Shown here: positions 15,270 to 22,185 of the stretch, in pieces
Position numbering within the stretch: position 1 is the stretch's first letter
Layout: every line of letters begins with the position of its first letter
DNA from: JAIPEK01 sp041685935
GTDB lineage: Bacteria; Desulfobacterota; Desulfobacteria; Desulfobacterales; Desulfobacteraceae
Assembly: GCA_041685935.1 (NCBI GenBank)
Contig: JAWLES010000021.1
Coordinates: 1 to 22,987 of the forward strand
Length of the DNA: 22,987 bases
Reading direction: 5' to 3'
Position numbers and translations under genes: made by a program
The notes under the pieces: model-generated
Told to the model about the DNA's origin: nothing
Database searches by the model: none
Seen by the model: only the letters and a program-made list of their open reading frames with translations

Positions 15270-17342
15270 ATGACTGAACAAATCAAAATCATGCGAAACT
15301 TGGCCCTTGCAGGTCACAGCGGCGCCGGAAAAACCGCCCTTGCTGAAGCAATGCTGTTTAAGGCCGGAGTGACGACCCGGCTCGGCAAGGTGGAAGACGG
15401 CAACACCGCAATGGATTTTCTGCCTGAAGAGATCAGCAAACAGCAGAGTATCAGTACTTCTTTTTTCAAGTATACGTACAACAAGCACAACGTTACTCTG
15501 ATGGATACACCTGGGGATCAGAATTTTTTCTCTGCCGCTAAAACATGTATTCCCGCCGCGGACAGTGTTTGTTTGGTTATTGACGGGGTGGACGGCCCGA
15601 GTGCAATGACCGAGGAAGCAGCTTCATGTGCAGCCGAGTACAGCCTGCCGGGGATTGTTTTTGTCAATAAGCTTGACAGGGAGCGCTCGGATTTTAAATC
15701 CACGGTTGAAAATTCAGCCGCCATCTTTAAAAAGAAAATTATCATCACCCACCTTCCGATTGGAAACGAAGCCGATTTTAAAGGTGTGGTGGACATTCTC
15801 ACAGGAAAAGCCTATATATACGATTCAGAGGGACAGGTCACAAAGCAGGAGATGCCTGATGGAATGAAGGATGAAGTGGAAACTGCAAAAGCGGAGTTCA
15901 TCGAAAACGTTGCTGAAATGGATGATGACCTTCTTGAGCGGTACCTGGAAGGGCATGAACCCACCCTGGACGAACTCAAGGCCGCTTTCCGGAAAGGAAT
16001 TCTCAATGCAGAGTTCTACACAGCCATGTGCGGAGCTGCAACCCGTTCCATAGGAGTTGACTGCCTGTTTGATTTTATCAATGACTATATGCCCTCACCC
16101 CTGGACCGGGGCCCCTGGACAGCCACCGATCCCAACGGAGAAACCGTGACCGTGGAGTGCGACCCCGATGCCGAGTTCTCAGCCCTTGTTTTCAACACCA
16201 TAGCGGATGCATATGCAGGGCGGCTTTCCATATTCCGCGTGATATCCGGTAAAACCGGCAAGGAAGGCAATATCTACAACGTCACCAAAGGCAAGAAAGA
16301 ACGGTTCACCCAGCTTCTCGAGATGGCCGGCAAAACACAGAAACCCCTTTCAGAAGCACTGCCCGGTTCCATTGTTGCCGTGGCCAAACTCAAGGAGACC
16401 CTTACCGGGGATACCATAACCGCGTCATCCGACTTCTCGTTCAAGCCTTTCGAACCGCTTCCGCCGGTCATATCCTTTGCAATCGAACCCAAAGCCAAAG
16501 GTGACGAGGACAAAATCCACGAGTCCTTGAGAAAAATTCTTGAGGAAGACCAGGGGCTTATGCTCAAACGGGAGGAGGAGACCAAAGAGACCCTGCTTTG
16601 GGGCCGAGGTCTTGTTCACATTGAAACCACTTGTGAGAAGCTCAAACGAAAATACAGCGTGGAAGTGAACATTAAAACCCCGAAAGTCCCATACAGGGAA
16701 ACCATCAAGAAAAGCGTCCGGGTGCAGGGAAAGCACAAGAAACAGTCCGGTGGACACGGCCAGTTCGGAGACTGCTGGATTAATATGGAACCCCTTCCCC
16801 GTGGCGAAGGGTTCGAGTTCGTCAACAAGGTTGTGGGCGGAGCCATTCCGAAAAACTATATCCCCGCGGTGGAAGCCGGTATCAAGGAATCCGCGGAAAA
16901 GGGAATCCTTGCCGGATTTCCCTGTGTGGACTTCAAAGTCACCCTGGATGACGGCAGCTACCATTCAGTGGACTCGTCGGAAATGGCTTTTAAAATGGCA
17001 GGCTCAATCGCATTCAAGGCAGCGGTTCAGAAAGCCGAGCCCGTGCTGCTGGAGCCGGTAATGAAAGTCTCTGTAATGGTGCCTGACGCTCATACCGGCG
17101 ATGTAATGGGCGATTTCAATTCAAGGCGCGGCAAAGTTCTGGGTATGGATGCCCTGGGAGAAAAACAGGTGATCAACGCACATGTGCCCATGAGCGAGAT
17201 GCTTCGGTATGCTCCTGATTTGAGATCAATGACCGGAGGCAGAGGAACCTTTACCATGGAGTTTGCCCATTATGAAGAGATGCCCGGTGATCTGGCCCAG
17301 AAGGTTATTGACAGGGTGAATGCGGAAGAGGAAAACTCGTAA
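15270..17342 (+). CDS. Elongation factor G-like GTPase (EF-G paralogue)
   Basis: A 690-aa translational GTPase with the full EF-G domain plan: G domain with P-loop GHSGAGKT (15-22), G3 DTPGD (79-83) and NKLD (133-136), then domains II-V through GGRGTFTMEFAHYEEMP at the end. The G3 motif has Asp83 where canonical EF-G has the catalytic His of DTPGH. Switch I reads SKQQSIS in place of the usual RGITI segment. These changes point to the EF-G2-like paralogue group, not the main FusA of the str operon. Its role may be in recycling, stress or regulation (inferred). I chose the ATG at 15270, with AAGGAG six bases upstream, over a TTG at 15240. It is 58 bases after tlyA with no terminator between. 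Confidence 0.9.
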   Translation: MTEQIKIMRNLALAGHSGAGKTALAEAMLFKAGVTTRLGKVEDGNTAMDFLPEEISKQQSISTSFFKYTYNKHNVTLMDTPGDQNFFSAAKTCIPAADSVCLVIDGVDGPSAMTEEAASCAAEYSLPGIVFVNKLDRERSDFKSTVENSAAIFKKKIIITHLPIGNEADFKGVVDILTGKAYIYDSEGQVTKQEMPDGMKDEVETAKAEFIENVAEMDDDLLERYLEGHEPTLDELKAAFRKGILNAEFYTAMCGAATRSIGVDCLFDFINDYMPSPLDRGPWTATDPNGETVTVECDPDAEFSALVFNTIADAYAGRLSIFRVISGKTGKEGNIYNVTKGKKERFTQLLEMAGKTQKPLSEALPGSIVAVAKLKETLTGDTITASSDFSFKPFEPLPPVISFAIEPKAKGDEDKIHESLRKILEEDQGLMLKREEETKETLLWGRGLVHIETTCEKLKRKYSVEVNIKTPKVPYRETIKKSVRVQGKHKKQSGGHGQFGDCWINMEPLPRGEGFEFVNKVVGGAIPKNYIPAVEAGIKESAEKGILAGFPCVDFKVTLDDGSYHSVDSSEMAFKMAGSIAFKAAVQKAEPVLLEPVMKVSVMVPDAHTGDVMGDFNSRRGKVLGMDALGEKQVINAHVPMSEMLRYAPDLRSMTGGRGTFTMEFAHYEEMPGDLAQKVIDRVNAEEENS

Positions 17343-17357
17343 ACAGAAAACCTTAAA

Positions 17358-17382
17358 AAGGCCGCCCCTTTCGGGCGGCCTT
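17358..17382. terminator. Intrinsic terminator shared by EF-G-like and SPL-like genes
   Basis: A 10-base perfect stem (17358-17367 with 17373-17382) with a 5-base loop, ggccgccc core. On the minus strand it is followed by a run of five T, which makes a good intrinsic terminator for the purC-ParB-SPL unit. On the plus strand only a short T-poor tail follows, so termination of the EF-G operon may be weaker. It overlaps the first base of the SPL stop codon. Confidence 0.82.
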
Positions 17383-18494
17383 CATATCATCAGAAGAGAA
17401 GAATCAAGCCTGCAGTGCTCTGCCGCGCCGGCATCAAGAAGATGCCCGAGCTCTCCTTCCTGTCCTGGGAAAAAACCAAGGGTTTCGTTCCACACCCTTT
17501 CATCCTCCATGCAGAAGTACACCAGGACATCAGGACCCATGGACTTTATGCGGTCCACCATTGCCTTGTAAATTCTTATCCGCAAAGGTTTAAAATACCG
17601 CATCTTGTTGTCCAGCCCCTGTACGAACTCACCGTAACATATTCCCGAGTCCGGGAACCGGTTTTTAATAACAGGTTTTAAAGAGGGCATGAACCTGAAA
17701 CTGCCGATACTGATCCACACGATTTTCTCAGGGGGCACATGCTCGAAGATTTGATCGATCACCTCTGTATACGCCTGTTCACATCCAGGGTAGATCACCA
17801 CCGGGTCAAAGTGAAAGGATACGTTGTATCCCCATGATACGCACCTTCCGGCTGCTTTGAGCCTTGCCTGAAGGGATGCGGTTCCCCTTTCCTCGGAACT
17901 GATAATACCGGGTGTATTCAGAGACCAGGACACAATGGTTTTCAGATTATGGTCCACTTCCCGCAGGGATTCGATATTCACGGTTTTGGTTTTCAGCTCC
18001 AGAACCGCACGGTCCTGTTTGGAAAACTCTTTGACCAGAAAAAGCGGAAGATCACTGATTGTCTCCCAGATCAGGCTGTCTGTGAATTCTCCTGTCCCGA
18101 TCCGGTAAAGTTTATCCTGTGCCGCAATTGTTTTAAGTTCCTCCCTGATACGGTCCCGGTCTGCAAAATACCTCAAAAGGGGAGGATTGAAATATGCCTG
18201 GAGTATGCAGTAAGAGCAGTCCATGGTGCAGAAGGTGCCTGCATGAAGGATTGTATAGTCACAGCAGGTGTAGTGGCTTGTTCCAGGGCAGTCCTTTATG
18301 AGTGCCCCGGGGTTCCTGGTGATATAGAGTGTTTTTTTGCCCCGGGCCACCGGATCATCAAACCCTGCAAGATATTCAAAAATCTCTCTTTCATTTTCAG
18401 CAACCTCCCAGGAGATGTTCAAATTGTTCCTGAGTGTTTCCGTTTCCTCGAGCATGCTTACACAGGGATCGATAAAGAGCTTTTCAATTTTCAT
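17382..18494 (-). CDS. SPL-family (spore photoproduct lyase-like) radical SAM protein
   Basis: A 370-aa protein with the radical SAM cluster motif CxxxCxxC at C89, C93 and C96 (CTMDCSYCILQAYFNPP). Its layout is like SplB: an N-terminal domain, a preceding HAGTF segment, and later conserved blocks such as GTGEFTDSL, LELKTKT and WGYNVSFHFDP. Spore photoproduct lyase repairs a thymine dimer in spore DNA using SAM radicals. This organism type does not form spores. No Cys appears between C96 and C218, where the hydrogen-donor Cys141 of Bacillus SPL should lie. Repair of spore photoproduct is therefore doubtful. The start overlaps the end of the ParB-like gene by 4 bases. Function is unknown beyond radical SAM chemistry, probably on nucleic acid. 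Confidence 0.85.
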   Translation of the reverse strand: MKIEKLFIDPCVSMLEETETLRNNLNISWEVAENEREIFEYLAGFDDPVARGKKTLYITRNPGALIKDCPGTSHYTCCDYTILHAGTFCTMDCSYCILQAYFNPPLLRYFADRDRIREELKTIAAQDKLYRIGTGEFTDSLIWETISDLPLFLVKEFSKQDRAVLELKTKTVNIESLREVDHNLKTIVSWSLNTPGIISSEERGTASLQARLKAAGRCVSWGYNVSFHFDPVVIYPGCEQAYTEVIDQIFEHVPPEKIVWISIGSFRFMPSLKPVIKNRFPDSGICYGEFVQGLDNKMRYFKPLRIRIYKAMVDRIKSMGPDVLVYFCMEDERVWNETLGFFPGQEGELGHLLDAGAAEHCRLDSSLLMI

Positions 18495-19453
18495 ATGATC
18501 ACGTCCCTGAGCCTTTCACTGTATCGAATCCTAATCAGGGAGTCCAGTGCCCTGTGGAACTCTTCCACTGATTTGAAATCAAAGGAGATTCGGTATGTAT
18601 CCCCTTCAAAGTCCAGGGGAGGGTCAAGCCTGATATGTGGATGAATTCCCAGGTCCTTTACCGCGCTCTTATGGTTCCTGTAGGCCCTGGAAAGTTCCGG
18701 GAACCTTCGCTCGGCAAGGTAAGCCCGCAGCCGGGCAGCTTTCAGGTTCTCATCCGGGTTGTCCATGCTTATGATTGAATCGATCTTTTCCGTGTCAAAA
18801 AGATCTGCAAGAGATATCTTCTCCCTGGCTGCAATCTCCTGAAGAAAGGTGACAACCTTGAGCTGCTTGTTCTGATTCATCTTGATACCTTGAAACAGCT
18901 TGATGAATTTTTCCCTGATAACCGGATCAAATCCCTGAAGTTTTTCAACCGTATTGACGGAAAGCCTTGAATCAAGGATCAGCCTGTGCACTTCACCGGT
19001 TTGACCGCCCACGGTGATAAGCTTTTGAACAATTTTGCCGCTCAAGGGTTCGTTGAAAACGGCGGCGGAATTTGTCACGATTTGATCAAGGCTCATATGC
19101 CGCTGCAAAAGAACAAGGGCCTTTGCCTTTTCCACCATGTTAAGCGTGCGGGAAAATGCGTTGTCTGCAACTGCTGCTTTGGCGCAGTATAAAAGAGCCC
19201 CGGCTTCATCATCCGCAGTATCCACCACAAGCCCCGGAACATTGGTCAGGCCGGCGTGCATGCATGCCTCAACCCTTCTGTGCCCAGAAACAACAACAAA
19301 TCCTTCGGCACCTTTGAGCAGAATACAGGGATTCAGAACGCCTGCCTGGGCCACCGACTCTGCCAGGCGCTCCACTGAACTTTCCGTGGTGATCCTGTAC
19401 GGCTGGCGGTCACGGTTTATATCATTGACATGGACGCTCTGTTCCGTAATCAT
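18491..19453 (-). CDS. ParB N-terminal-domain protein
   Basis: A 320-aa protein. Residues about 8-78 match the ParB/Srx-fold domain: the box I region ESSVERLAESVAQAGVLNP (24-42), then FVVVSGHRRVEACMHAGL (52-69) with the GxxR nucleotide-binding signature. A DNAFSRTLNMVEKAKAL block (97-113) resembles ParB box III, and a helical region that may contain a helix-turn-helix follows. The C-terminal half is not recognised. There is no ParA gene nearby and the protein is coupled to a radical SAM gene, so it is unlikely to be the chromosome partition ParB. It may be a CTP-dependent DNA-binding adaptor (inference). It overlaps purC and the SPL-like gene by 4 bases each and has a weak Shine-Dalgarno. Confidence 0.82.
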   Translation of the reverse strand: MITEQSVHVNDINRDRQPYRITTESSVERLAESVAQAGVLNPCILLKGAEGFVVVSGHRRVEACMHAGLTNVPGLVVDTADDEAGALLYCAKAAVADNAFSRTLNMVEKAKALVLLQRHMSLDQIVTNSAAVFNEPLSGKIVQKLITVGGQTGEVHRLILDSRLSVNTVEKLQGFDPVIREKFIKLFQGIKMNQNKQLKVVTFLQEIAAREKISLADLFDTEKIDSIISMDNPDENLKAARLRAYLAERRFPELSRAYRNHKSAVKDLGIHPHIRLDPPLDFEGDTYRISFDFKSVEEFHRALDSLIRIRYSERLRDVII

Positions 19454-20340
19454 TTCCGGCTGCTGGTAAGAAGATCAAAAATTTCCTGATATGTCGCAGC
19501 TGTATTTTCAATCACCTCCGCCGGCAGCTTCGGTCCCGGCGCGGTCTTGTCCCAGCCGGACTGAACCAGCCAGTCCCTTACATACTGCTTGTCATAGCTT
19601 TTCTGGGATTTGCCCGGCTCATAATCCTTTTCAGGCCAGAACCGTGAAGAATCCGGCGTAAGAACTTCATCAATCAGAACGATCTCATCATCCACGATCC
19701 CGAATTCGAATTTGGTATCTGCAATGATAATTCCTTTTTCAAGTGCTATTTCAGCACCCCTTTTGTAAATTTCAAGGCTGAGCTGCTTGACTTTTTCAGC
19801 GGTTTCAGTGCCCAAAAGATCCCTGGTTTTTTCATAGCTGATGTTCTCATCATGGAGCCCGGCTTCAGCCTTTGTGGATGGAGTGTACAGGGGTTCGGGC
19901 AAACGGTCTGATTCCCTGAGGCCGCCGGGAAGTTCAATGCCGCAGACATGCCCCTCCTTCCGGTACGATTTCCAGCCGGACCCTGAAATATAACCCCTGA
20001 CAATGCACTCAACCGGAAGGGGCTTTGCCTTTTTCACAAGCATGCTCCTTGCCTCGAGAATATCAGCGTACCGTCTCAAAGGTTCCGGAAATTCATTGAC
20101 ATCCGCAGTGATCAGATGATTGTCCACAATATCCTTCATTTTCTCGTACCAGAAAACGGAAATCAGGTTCAGCACCCTTCCCTTTCCCGGAATGGCGTCC
20201 GGAAGGATCACATCGAATGCTGAAACTCTGTCGGTTGTGACCATTAAAAGTGCGTCCGATGTATCGTATATATCCCTTACCTTTCCTTTGCCGAGCAGAT
20301 GTAAATCATTGAAAGATGTTTCAGTAACCACGTTCGTCAT
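19450..20340 (-). CDS. purC: Phosphoribosylaminoimidazole-succinocarboxamide synthase
   Basis: A 296-aa cytoplasmic enzyme of purine synthesis that ligates aspartate to CAIR using ATP. Motifs are the N-terminal ATP loop GKGKVRDIYDT (18-28), TTDRVSAFDVIL (35-46), the signature ECIVRGYISGSGWKSY (111-126), ADTKFEFG (207-214) and LIDEVLTPDSSRFWP (222-236). At 296 aa it belongs to the longer PurC type, not the ~237-aa E. coli type. The ATG at 20340 has AAGGAG seven bases upstream. It heads a three-gene unit with ParB-like and SPL-like genes; no other purine gene is adjacent. Confidence 0.96.
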   Translation of the reverse strand: MTNVVTETSFNDLHLLGKGKVRDIYDTSDALLMVTTDRVSAFDVILPDAIPGKGRVLNLISVFWYEKMKDIVDNHLITADVNEFPEPLRRYADILEARSMLVKKAKPLPVECIVRGYISGSGWKSYRKEGHVCGIELPGGLRESDRLPEPLYTPSTKAEAGLHDENISYEKTRDLLGTETAEKVKQLSLEIYKRGAEIALEKGIIIADTKFEFGIVDDEIVLIDEVLTPDSSRFWPEKDYEPGKSQKSYDKQYVRDWLVQSGWDKTAPGPKLPAEVIENTAATYQEIFDLLTSSRK

Positions 20341-20408
20341 TGCATTCTCCTTATCATATCAATAGATTGCAGATTAATCGGTATTTTGTTTGAAGGGTAC
20401 ATAACATA

Positions 20409-20439
20409 AAACCGTGCCGGTTTCCACAGGTATTACCTG
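20409..20439. repeat. Two small inverted repeats between purC and the EGNKR gene
   Basis: In the 92-base gap before purC there is a 6-base stem with a 3-base loop (aaaccg/cggttt, 20409-20423) and a second palindrome CAGGTA-T-TACCTG (20427-20439). The second includes the stop codon of the upstream gene. The first could be a weak terminator for that gene; the second could be an operator. No clear -35/-10 pair for purC was found. Confidence 0.3.
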
Positions 20440-21284
20440 CGTATCATCTGCCGCAGATAGTCCTTTTTCCGGTTTCTGTTATCAGCTGCGGCTGTAATCG
20501 CTTTTTTAATGTACTGTCTCACCTGTTTGGCGGAAAGGTCCAAACCCGGAATCATGCCTGCATAATGAAGGAACACGTCACCGGGTGCCACTTCGTTGAG
20601 TTTTGCAGGCTTAAGATTGTCGTAAAAATCATTATACATCTCTTTTTTGAAAAATTCATACCGGCTTTTCCCTTTGGGGAGATACGCATCAATAATTTGC
20701 TCAAGCGCTTGGAAGCCTCCGGGTTTTGAAAACCATATTGTACTGATTCCGGTCCTGGCTTCAAAATCGAGATACTCATAGTATGCCTCGACTTTGGAAT
20801 CAGAGGGGTCATGCTCGGGCAGAATTCTTGTAATTCTGGAGTTCAGGGCCCGGATACCGGCGAACCTGGCTATGCTGGTCCTTTTGTTCCCCTCTTTTAC
20901 GTAGAATTTCCGCAAAAATTCAAACAGCTCTATTGGATTTGATGAAGACAGCCATTGGGCCTGTGTATTATAAAGCTTTATCCATTTGGATATAAAATCA
21001 CCTGTATAATTGCTTTGAAGCGGCATGAAATTGTAGGAAAAGCAGTACCTCCTGCCGGAGTCAACGGTTCCCCAGATCCTCTCGGGCTCAAGATACCCTG
21101 AAAAAAACGGCCGCTCTTCTATACGGTACCGGTATCCCTTGAGGTCGTTTTCCAGGGTCGGCAGATACGGATCACGTTTGAGGAAACGTGCCTGAAAAAC
21201 CTCTTTTTTGGCAATTGACCTTGCTTCCTTATATTTTTTATACGGGTCTTTTCCGTATAAAAATTCATATTCAAATGATTGCAT
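20433..21284 (-). CDS. Conserved-looking protein with EGNKR motif, function unknown
   Basis: A 283-aa soluble protein with no signal peptide or membrane segment. It is rich in aromatic and basic residues (many Tyr, Phe, Lys, Arg). The central segment FYVKEGNKRTSIARFAG (127-143), then ITRILPE (151-157) and YYEYLDFEARTGI (168-180), resembles a domain I recall at the N-terminus of some clostridial BMP-family lipoproteins, here without the substrate-binding domain. The GNKR core also recalls the GxxR loop of ParB-fold proteins and, less well, the Fic motif, but the Fic histidine is missing. The C-terminus is strongly basic. It starts 18 bases after the phosphoesterase gene with only a weak AG-rich site, so the two are co-transcribed. 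No function can be given. Confidence 0.75.
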   Translation of the reverse strand: MQSFEYEFLYGKDPYKKYKEARSIAKKEVFQARFLKRDPYLPTLENDLKGYRYRIEERPFFSGYLEPERIWGTVDSGRRYCFSYNFMPLQSNYTGDFISKWIKLYNTQAQWLSSSNPIELFEFLRKFYVKEGNKRTSIARFAGIRALNSRITRILPEHDPSDSKVEAYYEYLDFEARTGISTIWFSKPGGFQALEQIIDAYLPKGKSRYEFFKKEMYNDFYDNLKPAKLNEVAPGDVFLHYAGMIPGLDLSAKQVRQYIKKAITAAADNRNRKKDYLRQMIRR

Positions 21285-21302
21285 GATATTTCTTTATTTC
21301 AT

Positions 21303-21998
21303 TCAAATGGTTTTCAGTCTCTTTTCCGGATCTTTAAAAAAGACCTCTCTTGTTTCAGGATCATACAGCAGGTACACATAGGGTATGGCGTTGATCAGAT
21401 ACATATTCAGCTCATTTACATAAAAATCAAGGCATTCAGGGGTATAACGGGGATGGATGTGGCCGTAAAACCAGAGTCTGGGGCTGAGTATGCCTGCGAT
21501 TTCCGCCAGCAGGCTCGACGGCTCGTGAAAGGCCCCGATTTTCGGATCAAACCCTTCAAAGCAAGGGGCTGAATGGGATATCATGATATCGATACCGCAG
21601 TCTTTGAAAAAATTCTTGATCTTGAGCTTCCTGATGTAGGACTTAACGGCAGCATCTGAAAAGAAAAAAGGACTGTTTCCATAAGCCGGTGCTCCTGAAT
21701 ATCCGCCCACGGAGATTTCGGTATCCCCATGCTTGAAACTGCATACTCCTCCGTTGAGAACGTACATACCCTTGTATATCCTGCAGTACGCATCTGATAC
21801 CGGATTTTTGTCGTGAAAAAAAATTTCGTCATGGTTGCCGTAGGTCATAACCCTGTGCTGCGGTGCATACCTGTGGATCAAAACCTCGGTGTAGGAAGGT
21901 GGAAGGTCACCGCAACTGATGAGCATGTCCACACGTTCCAGTTCGGGCAGTCGTCCCCTGAGCGCCTGTTCATCTGAAACTGCAAGAATGTGTATCAT
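21303..21998 (-). CDS. Calcineurin-like metallophosphoesterase
   Basis: A 231-aa cytoplasmic metal-dependent phosphoesterase. The five family motifs are AVSDEQ (D9), ISCGDLP (GD 30-31), YGNHDE (54-59), MISHSAP (H142) and FYGHIHP (GHIH 179-182). The first motif has Glu-Gln after Asp where many members have DxH, so one metal ligand differs; a similar SDE form occurs in other uncharacterised relatives I recall. The substrate is unknown; nucleic acid, cyclic nucleotides and phosphoproteins are all possible in the family. The ATG at 21998 has no good Shine-Dalgarno, but the protein starts directly with the first beta strand. It is the first gene of a two-gene unit with the EGNKR protein. Confidence 0.88.
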   Translation of the reverse strand: MIHILAVSDEQALRGRLPELERVDMLISCGDLPPSYTEVLIHRYAPQHRVMTYGNHDEIFFHDKNPVSDAYCRIYKGMYVLNGGVCSFKHGDTEISVGGYSGAPAYGNSPFFFSDAAVKSYIRKLKIKNFFKDCGIDIMISHSAPCFEGFDPKIGAFHEPSSLLAEIAGILSPRLWFYGHIHPRYTPECLDFYVNELNMYLINAIPYVYLLYDPETREVFFKDPEKRLKTI

Positions 21999-22033
21999 AT
22001 AAATATATATATCTCAAAAATTTTAAATCCTTT

Positions 22034-22063
22034 ATTTTACTAAAAAAGAGACTAAAAAGTCAA
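22034..22063 (-). promoter_or_regulatory. Candidate promoter for the metallophosphoesterase unit
   Basis: On the minus strand, TTGACT (22063-22058) and TAAAAT (22039-22034) are 18 bases apart, giving a ~29-base leader. A short inverted repeat gact-aaaa-agtc (22050-22061) overlaps the -35 box and spacer and could be a repressor site. Confidence 0.42.
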
Positions 22064-22107
22064 TAAATAAGAATTTATCCGGCCCTTTCAATTCCTGGCA
22101 AAATGCT

Positions 22108-22136
22108 TTGCAGAAAAAAATTTATTATGTTATGCA
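22108..22136 (+). promoter_or_regulatory. Candidate promoter for the tmcD-like gene
   Basis: TTGCAG (22108-22113) and TATGCA (22131-22136) are 17 bases apart, with TGT just before the -10 as in extended -10 promoters. The leader would be about 43 bases and includes AAGGAG (22172-22177). Weak match. Confidence 0.25.
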
Positions 22137-22185
22137 AATGAAAAGTTTTAACAAACGAACAGTTATCCACTAAGGAGCGCTTACT

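Noticed and set aside
17949..18644. 231-codon open frame antisense to the SPL-like gene and crossing into the ParB-like gene
   Set aside because: It crosses two well-supported genes, is cysteine-rich without a pattern, and has no Shine-Dalgarno that I could see.
18491..19453. Chromosomal partition protein ParB
   Set aside because: No parA, no parS-like repeats seen nearby, unusual C-terminal half, and tight coupling to a radical SAM gene.
20852..20911. Fic (AMPylation) motif in EGNKRTSIAR
   Set aside because: The catalytic His and the second Gly of HxFxEGNGR are missing, so Fic activity is not supported.
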